A stretch of 64,000 bases of DNA from assembly GCA_017470245.1 (NCBI GenBank), contig JAFUEV010000015.1:27758-91757 (forward strand), given 5' to 3'. The translations under genes were made by a program, and so were the position numbers. Within the stretch, counting starts at the first letter, position 1, and every line of letters starts with the position of its first letter. The notes below the pieces were generated by a model. The model saw nothing but the letters and a program-made list of their open reading frames with translations, had not been told where the DNA came from and did no database searches. This DNA is from a bacterium. GTDB lineage: Bacteria; Cyanobacteriota; Vampirovibrionia; Gastranaerophilales; Gastranaerophilaceae. Positions 59,117 to 64,000 of this stretch are shown here, piece by piece.

Positions 59117-61090
59117 ATGAAGATTAACGGGGATGTAAATTATATTCCGGAATACCAACAAAATTTTATTGGTTCTAATTCACATGAAGACATTGATATT
59201 AACTTATTCGACTATGACCATAACGGTATTGTAGAAGGAACCGAATATGATGATTTTATAAAAAGCACTCAACAAACACCGGTTCAAGAAACAAACGATG
59301 AATCAACCAGACTCCAAGAAGCAGCCGATAAATTCGCACAAGAATTATTCGGAAATATAAATATTCCATCAACAGTAGGCGAATATACAGGCATTGCTCA
59401 AATAAGCAAGGATGAACTCAATAACAAATTAAATACAAACTTTGGAAAATCATACGCATCAAGTGCCACAATTGAATTTGCAAAAAACATGCACAACTCT
59501 GAAGATGTAATATATGCTGACGATAAAGGACAAGAACATACAATCAGTACAAAAGAAGACATAAAAAAATTCAAACAGGCAGTACCAGAAAATCCTCAAG
59601 ATATTCCAATAGGTTCAATAGTGACAATGGATGACCCTAAAGGAGGTAATTTCCATAGCGGTTTACTTATAGGTTACACAGATGATGGTAAAGCCCTTGT
59701 TATGGAAGCAAATTCAGCAAAAGCAGATGGTGGAGCTGCAATTGTTGCTTATGATTTTAATAGCAGCAGTGCAAAATCCATAAAAGGATATATCCCTGTT
59801 AAAGATAATAACGAACAAGAAGCAGTACCGACAATAAATCCTTTTGAAGAAGCCATACAAGAAACAGAAGATATTCCTGAAGAAACACCTTCGATTGAAG
59901 AAACTTCTGATGTTCAAGAAACAGATGAAATTGAAGAAACTGAAGAAACACCGAAAGAAATAAATGAAAATCCTATTGATGAAACGGCAGATATAGAATT
60001 AAGTGACGAAGAACAATTGGCACAAGCGTTTACAGATAAAATTTTTGGTTCAGGAATTAATTTAAAAGACTTTCCTTCAAGTGAAATAACAAATGATAAT
60101 AAAGGTCATTATATAGCAGCCGGAAGTACAACAAAACAACAATTAGAAGCAGGTTTAGGAATAAATTACGGTTCCAAATATGCATCAAAAGCAGCAATAG
60201 ATATGGCGAAATCTATGCTGGGACTAAGTTCAAACGATACAATAACGGATACAGAAGGACATCAAATAACATCTAAAGAAGATATGCAAAAATACGGAAA
60301 AGATATACCTTCTGCACAGAACGGGGAACATCCTGTTCCTATTGGGTCAATGGTTATAGCAGATGATCCGAAAGGCGGGAACTTCCACGCAGGTATTCTT
60401 GTTGGATATACTGACGATGGAAAAGCAATTGTTGCAGAAGCCAATTCCGCAAAAAGTACAGACGGTTCAGGAGCTGCATTGGCGGTTTATGATTTTAATT
60501 CAAACAGCGAAAAATCCATAAAAAAATATATACCTATTCAATCTCAAGCAACTGCACCTATTGAAGGAATTGAAACAGAACCCATATCAAATACAGAAGG
60601 AATAGAAGATAACAACTCTACATCATTAAGCGGAGCACTGGACGATTGTACTTCTAAAGCACTTAAAACAGCATATAAATATTTAGGAATGACGGAAAAA
60701 GAAGTCGAAAAGCTAACTGGCAGAAATTTCTGTGATGGATTTTATTGTGCAGACTTTGTACAGGCAGTATTAGAAGAAAGTATAGGCACAGAAAATTTAC
60801 CTGATTGGTACGTAAATTGTGAAGGCAAAAGCACGAGTGCTTATGTACTGGCAGCGGCAAAAGATGCAGGTGTTGCATTCACTGACCCTGATAAAATACA
60901 AGACGGTCATCTTTATTTAATTGTATTTAACACAAAAAGAGGAAAAGCCAAACATATAGGATTTTTAAACAAACTTGACGGAAATGAAGTTCACACTATC
61001 GAGGGCAACTCAACGAAAGGAAAAGTTTGTGAAAGAACTTACGATAAATCTAATACATCAAGAATAAATTCTTATATATTAATAGCATAA
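59117..61090 (+). CDS. EF-hand protein with three CHAP-like modules
   Basis: 657 residues, no signal peptide. An EF-hand-type calcium loop DYDHNGIVEGTE lies at 32-43. Two similar modules follow (about 65-230 and 295-480), each with IPIGSIVTMDDPKGGNFHSG or its twin, YTDDGKAL and EANSAK. They have His and Asn-like positions but no cysteine where the nucleophile should be. An acidic Glu/Thr-rich linker separates them (about 235-295). The third module (about 500-657) is complete in type: CADFV with C544, AKHIGF with H613 and TIEGNS. It is likely a CHAP amidase or peptidase acting on peptidoglycan, with the first two modules acting as binding domains. Confidence 0.75.
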   Translation: MKINGDVNYIPEYQQNFIGSNSHEDIDINLFDYDHNGIVEGTEYDDFIKSTQQTPVQETNDESTRLQEAADKFAQELFGNINIPSTVGEYTGIAQISKDELNNKLNTNFGKSYASSATIEFAKNMHNSEDVIYADDKGQEHTISTKEDIKKFKQAVPENPQDIPIGSIVTMDDPKGGNFHSGLLIGYTDDGKALVMEANSAKADGGAAIVAYDFNSSSAKSIKGYIPVKDNNEQEAVPTINPFEEAIQETEDIPEETPSIEETSDVQETDEIEETEETPKEINENPIDETADIELSDEEQLAQAFTDKIFGSGINLKDFPSSEITNDNKGHYIAAGSTTKQQLEAGLGINYGSKYASKAAIDMAKSMLGLSSNDTITDTEGHQITSKEDMQKYGKDIPSAQNGEHPVPIGSMVIADDPKGGNFHAGILVGYTDDGKAIVAEANSAKSTDGSGAALAVYDFNSNSEKSIKKYIPIQSQATAPIEGIETEPISNTEGIEDNNSTSLSGALDDCTSKALKTAYKYLGMTEKEVEKLTGRNFCDGFYCADFVQAVLEESIGTENLPDWYVNCEGKSTSAYVLAAAKDAGVAFTDPDKIQDGHLYLIVFNTKRGKAKHIGFLNKLDGNEVHTIEGNSTKGKVCERTYDKSNTSRINSYILIA

Positions 61091-61093
61091 TAT

Positions 61094-61882
61094 CTAAATT
61101 TCTTCTTTAATTTTCAGAGGAAATTCAACGATATTATCATTATAAACATTATCTTGCCAAGAGGTTTGTATATCACAAACAGATTCTGTATCTTTTGTGA
61201 TTTTATGGACAAATGTATTAGGTTGTTGTGTTTTAAATGTTGAACAAATTAAAATATCATCCAAGAAAGTTTCTTTGTTAAATTTAATATTCAAGGATTT
61301 AAGAGTATGTGATTTTTTAAATTCAATAGGTGCAGCAGCCTCTGCAACATTAACATAACTTTTATTATTAACGTGGTTATTAAAATCCAAATCCGATAAG
61401 TTATTTTTATGGGTAATTTCGCTAAGTTTGTCTTGAATGTTTTCAAGAAAGAACTTTTTATGTTCTCCGATAGCAAATTCCGGACAAATATCAAAATGCT
61501 GTAATATTATATCTGTTTTTTGAGGACGTTTTGTTTCGGAATCAAGTATAAACCAGCATCCGTTGCCTTGTGCAAAAACTTTATTATTATAATACAACCT
61601 AAAGTCCGTATATATTTTCAGTTTTGTAATTTCAGATATCCAAATTTCAGTAGTAATTTCTTCAGACCAAAAAGGCAAATCATTTGTAAAATTAATATTA
61701 AATTCAGATACTATCCAAAAAAGGTTATAAGCAAATAAATCATAAGCTGCCATTTTTTTTGTTGCACAATACCTTGCAAAAGAATCTTGAATATACATTA
61801 TTGCAGCAATAGGTCGGAGTCTGTATTCGTTTAAATCCATATTGTCCAATATAACATTGTATTTATGAGAATATTTATTCAT
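61094..61882 (-). CDS. Acyl-ACP thioesterase (FatA/B-like hotdog fold)
   Basis: 262 residues with two hotdog halves. The second carries LSDLDFNNHVNNKSYVNVAE, the N-x-H-V-N-N catalytic signature of acyl-ACP thioesterases; the first holds NLFWIVSEFNINFTNDLPFW. It hydrolyses fatty acyl-ACP, releasing free fatty acids. Bacterial members are often found in anaerobes. Its stop is four bases from the convergent CHAP gene. No fatty acid synthesis gene is adjacent. Confidence 0.87.
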   Translation of the reverse strand: MNKYSHKYNVILDNMDLNEYRLRPIAAIMYIQDSFARYCATKKMAAYDLFAYNLFWIVSEFNINFTNDLPFWSEEITTEIWISEITKLKIYTDFRLYYNNKVFAQGNGCWFILDSETKRPQKTDIILQHFDICPEFAIGEHKKFFLENIQDKLSEITHKNNLSDLDFNNHVNNKSYVNVAEAAAPIEFKKSHTLKSLNIKFNKETFLDDILICSTFKTQQPNTFVHKITKDTESVCDIQTSWQDNVYNDNIVEFPLKIKEEI

Positions 61883-61982
61883 CTAATAACCTACCTGCTT
61901 ATAATTCAAAAACAAACATTATAACTTAATATTTGAATAATATCATAAATAAAGCAATGATATTTAAAATACATATTTTTTG

Positions 61983-61988
61983 TATAAT
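61983..61988 (+). promoter_or_regulatory. -10 box for the EamA transporter
   Basis: TATAAT ends nine bases before the ATG at 61998, so the leader would be only about three bases. No Shine-Dalgarno sequence is present apart from a purine-rich GAAAAAGAA. Confidence 0.45.
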
Positions 61989-61997
61989 GAAAAAGAA

Positions 61998-62879
61998 ATG
62001 AAACACTATATAACAAAAGGATATATTAACGGAATTATAGCAGCAATAAGTTATGGAACAAACCCTTTATTTGCTCTGCCAATGTATACAAACGGACTTG
62101 GAGTTAATTCCGTATTGTTTTACAGATATTTCTTTGCTGTTTTAATTTACGGCTTGTGGTTAAAATTATATAAGAAGAGAGATTTCAAACTAACAATAAA
62201 GGAATATACAATCTTATTTATATTGGGTATAATCTTTGCACTTTCTTCCCTCTTTTTATTTGATGCTTTTAACTACTTGGAATCAGGTTTAGCATGTACA
62301 ATATTATTTTCCTATCCGTTAATTGTGGCACTTATTTCAAGAATAATATTTAAAGAAAGGCAGCCAAAAACAATTTGGATAGCATTGTTTATGGTTATTG
62401 CAGGAATTATTTTGCTGTATGGAGGAAATCCAAAAGGGAATTTAAGTAGCAGAGGAATTATTCTGGTATTATTATCAGCATTATCTTATGCAATATATAT
62501 GGTAGGTGTTAAAGAAATAAAATTAATAAAACATATAAAACCTGATATACTTGCATTTTATACAATGTTATTCGGATTAAGCATTTTTATGTGTAATTTA
62601 AAATTCTGTCTTGAGCTTCAACCCATTAATAATTTATTTGTTTTTGGATGTGCAATATTACTTGCACTATTTCCCACAATTATTTCTCTGGAAACAATTT
62701 CAATTGCAATTAAAATAATAGGTGCGGTAAAAACGTCAATAATAGGTGCACTTGAGCCGCTTACAGCAATAGCATTCGGATTAATGCTATTTGGAGAAAC
62801 AATGACATATAAAATATTTTGTGGGATTTTACTTATATTATTGGGCGTTATTGTTGTAATTGTGCATAAAAAGAAATAA
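61998..62879 (+). CDS. EamA/DMT-family transporter
   Basis: 293 residues and ten predicted membrane helices formed by two five-helix EamA repeats. The first repeat holds YINGIIAAISYGTNPLFALP and SLFLFDAFNYLESGLACTIL, the second GIILVLLSALSYAIYMVGVK and IGALEPLTAIAFGLMLFGET. DMT exporters move small metabolites or drugs, often by proton exchange. The substrate cannot be predicted. ATG 61998 gives the normal N-terminus; an upstream TTG at 61980 would place the start before the -10 box. Confidence 0.88.
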   Translation: MKHYITKGYINGIIAAISYGTNPLFALPMYTNGLGVNSVLFYRYFFAVLIYGLWLKLYKKRDFKLTIKEYTILFILGIIFALSSLFLFDAFNYLESGLACTILFSYPLIVALISRIIFKERQPKTIWIALFMVIAGIILLYGGNPKGNLSSRGIILVLLSALSYAIYMVGVKEIKLIKHIKPDILAFYTMLFGLSIFMCNLKFCLELQPINNLFVFGCAILLALFPTIISLETISIAIKIIGAVKTSIIGALEPLTAIAFGLMLFGETMTYKIFCGILLILLGVIVVIVHKKK

Positions 62880-62999
62880 CTGAATTATAAAAAACGGATT
62901 ATTATATACAATCTTTCCTTAATTAAAAGAGGAGAAAAATTTGTTCTTTTTTAATTTTTAGACTTTATCTGCATAAAAAATTAGTTAATTGTGTATATA

Positions 63000-63079
63000 G
63001 TATAGTAGATGTCATTGCAAGTTATTTAAATAAATCACTCCAACTTGTTAAATAGAAATTGCAGACTGACACGAAAATC
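63000..63079. repeat. Second, degenerate copy of the intergenic repeat
   Basis: Within the gene-free stretch 62880-63250, TGTCATTGCAAG (starting near 63010) and, on the minus strand, GATTTTCGTGTCAGTCTGC (63079-63061) resemble TCATTG and GATTTTCGTGGCAATCTC at 9047-9064. AACTTG/CAAGTT arms form a loose hairpin inside. No RNA gene or ORF was seen in the rest of this stretch. Confidence 0.4.
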
Positions 63080-63250
63080 AAAAATTTACTAATAATGATA
63101 AAATTCACTACTGTACATTAAATATAGTTATCCCCCAATTAATACTTTTATTTCATTTATAAAACTATTAACTTTTGTAAATATGGTTCTAAATATGGTA
63201 AATTCCCTTGATTTATTTGACTTTACATGTTTAAGAGGATAATTTTAGAG

Positions 63251-64000
63251 ATGAATATTAATGAATTAATACAAGGTTTTACAAGTTACCTTGATGAATT
63301 AAGTAAAATTTCTAATAAAGAATATAATACTCAAGCACCTAATATGAGTATTTTCATGTATTCATCCGAATTTAAACAATATCTCCAAAACGAAATGGGT
63401 GCTGATGCTTCTATCTCATCTATGAGCGTTTCTGATCTCATTTCTATGGATTTTAAAGACGGTAAATTCGTTAAAAAAGACGAAAATAATACAGATAATA
63501 ATTTTTCTGCTGATGAAAATAACCCTACCGGTGAAAATAATCCTACTGATGCAAATAACGCAAATGTAGGCTTAGATGATATTATAAATAATCTGTTTGA
63601 AGATGCTTCCGTTAAGAAAACTGTTGATACCGACGGTAACGGAGAAATCAGTAATGACGAAAAAAATGCTTTCTTAGATGCCGTTAAAAATCTTGATAAT
63701 GATGCGGAAAATGTTTCTATTGATGATATTCTTTCCGCTGCTCAAGGTATTCAAGACGGTACATTCAAAATAGGTAATGAAACTCCGTCTGAAACTCCTG
63801 AAGTTTCTGAAACCCCTGATGCTACTGATACACCTCAAGATGCAGCTGCGCAAGGTGCAGGAAATACAGGTAGTGCAGGCGGCTCCTCAGGTACAGGTGG
63901 CTCCTCTGGTGGTGGCGGAGGTGGTGATAACTACTCCGGTGGTAACGATAACTCTACCCCTACCTCTAGTGGCGGGCTTGATAATTTATCACTCTCGGAA
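63251..64000 (+). CDS. EF-hand protein with glycine-rich tail (partial, runs off the right edge)
   Basis: 250 codons without a stop to the window end. The N-terminal region is helical (NINELIQGFTSYLDELSKIS). An acidic Asn-rich linker (about 80-110) and an EF-hand loop DTDGNGEISNDE (126-137) follow. Then come a Pro/Thr/Glu stretch (TPSETPEVSETPDATDTP) and a Gly/Ser-rich segment (SGGGGGGDNYSGG). The glycine-rich part probably serves as a linker to a C-terminal domain outside the window. No signal peptide. It has AGAGGA 11 bases upstream. Layout resembles the CHAP gene, which also opens with an EF-hand, so a secreted effector or surface protein is possible. Confidence 0.72.
   Translation, partial: MNINELIQGFTSYLDELSKISNKEYNTQAPNMSIFMYSSEFKQYLQNEMGADASISSMSVSDLISMDFKDGKFVKKDENNTDNNFSADENNPTGENNPTDANNANVGLDDIINNLFEDASVKKTVDTDGNGEISNDEKNAFLDAVKNLDNDAENVSIDDILSAAQGIQDGTFKIGNETPSETPEVSETPDATDTPQDAAAQGAGNTGSAGGSSGTGGSSGGGGGGDNYSGGNDNSTPTSSGGLDNLSLSE

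Overview
The window is about 70% A+T and densely coded, with short spacers and many perfect hairpin terminators. It reads as the chromosome of a non-photosynthetic, diderm (outer-membrane) bacterium. Supporting signs are a heptosyltransferase-like GT9 enzyme, type IV pilus PilM/N/O proteins, a very long RTX-type exoprotein and several Sec signal peptides. The standard genetic code fits, because TGA acts as a stop. The gene set, the many small proteins I cannot assign, and the EF-hand/RTX/metalloprotease style together suggest a gut Cyanobacteriota of the Vampirovibrionia/Gastranaerophilales (Melainabacteria) type. That placement is an inference from overall character; no rRNA lies in the window.

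Layout. 1-3400: a tRNA-Glu, an ECF sigma factor with a membrane anti-sigma factor, lipoyl synthase and an exported protein. 3.4-9.2 kb: one giant RTX calcium-repeat protein with an internal duplication, flanked by a C-terminal remnant and an intergenic repeat. 9.3-12.5 kb: a leftward group (pncC, exported protein, YhaM-like HD nuclease, formyltransferase). 12.6-19.2 kb: rightward small proteins, a membrane-anchored HExxH protein, an RHH regulator, CorA, a degenerate receiver/GGDEF protein and a TIM-barrel isomerase-like protein. 19.2-30.8 kb: mostly leftward genes (GGDEF plus degenerate HD-GYP, GT9, SWIM-SNF2 helicase, SprA-like protease, ADP-forming acyl-CoA synthetase, radical SAM protein, interrupted GGDEF protein). 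31-45.5 kb: housekeeping (padR, recA, secD-secF-HTH/zinc ribbon, pilMN-pilO, rlmB, principal-type sigma factor, rsfS, DHH phosphoesterase, valS). 45.6-64 kb: accessory envelope and surface genes (two SGNH proteins, an HExxH protein, a CheA/MCP/tandem-CheW set, two convergent multi-membrane paralogues, a lemA pseudogene, a multi-module CHAP protein, a FatA-like thioesterase, an EamA transporter and a truncated EF-hand protein).

How the genes may work together. The pilus inner-membrane genes, a CheA/MCP/CheW set without obvious CheY/CheB/CheR, and three GGDEF-related proteins (one apparently intact, one interrupted, one degenerate) suggest surface motility and c-di-GMP-linked signalling. The RTX protein, the CHAP protein and the last gene share predicted calcium-binding loops and probably act at or outside the envelope. 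Three separate genes carry an HExxH zinc-protease motif.

No prophage, IS element, CRISPR array or classical defence locus was found. The most unusual items are: an anti-sigma factor with a second, ligand-less copy of its zinc domain; a GGDEF domain split by a roughly 140-residue helical insert; a PilM-PilN fusion; an HD-GYP domain that has lost metal ligands; CHAP-like modules without cysteine; a shattered lemA; and a candidate dispersed intergenic repeat.
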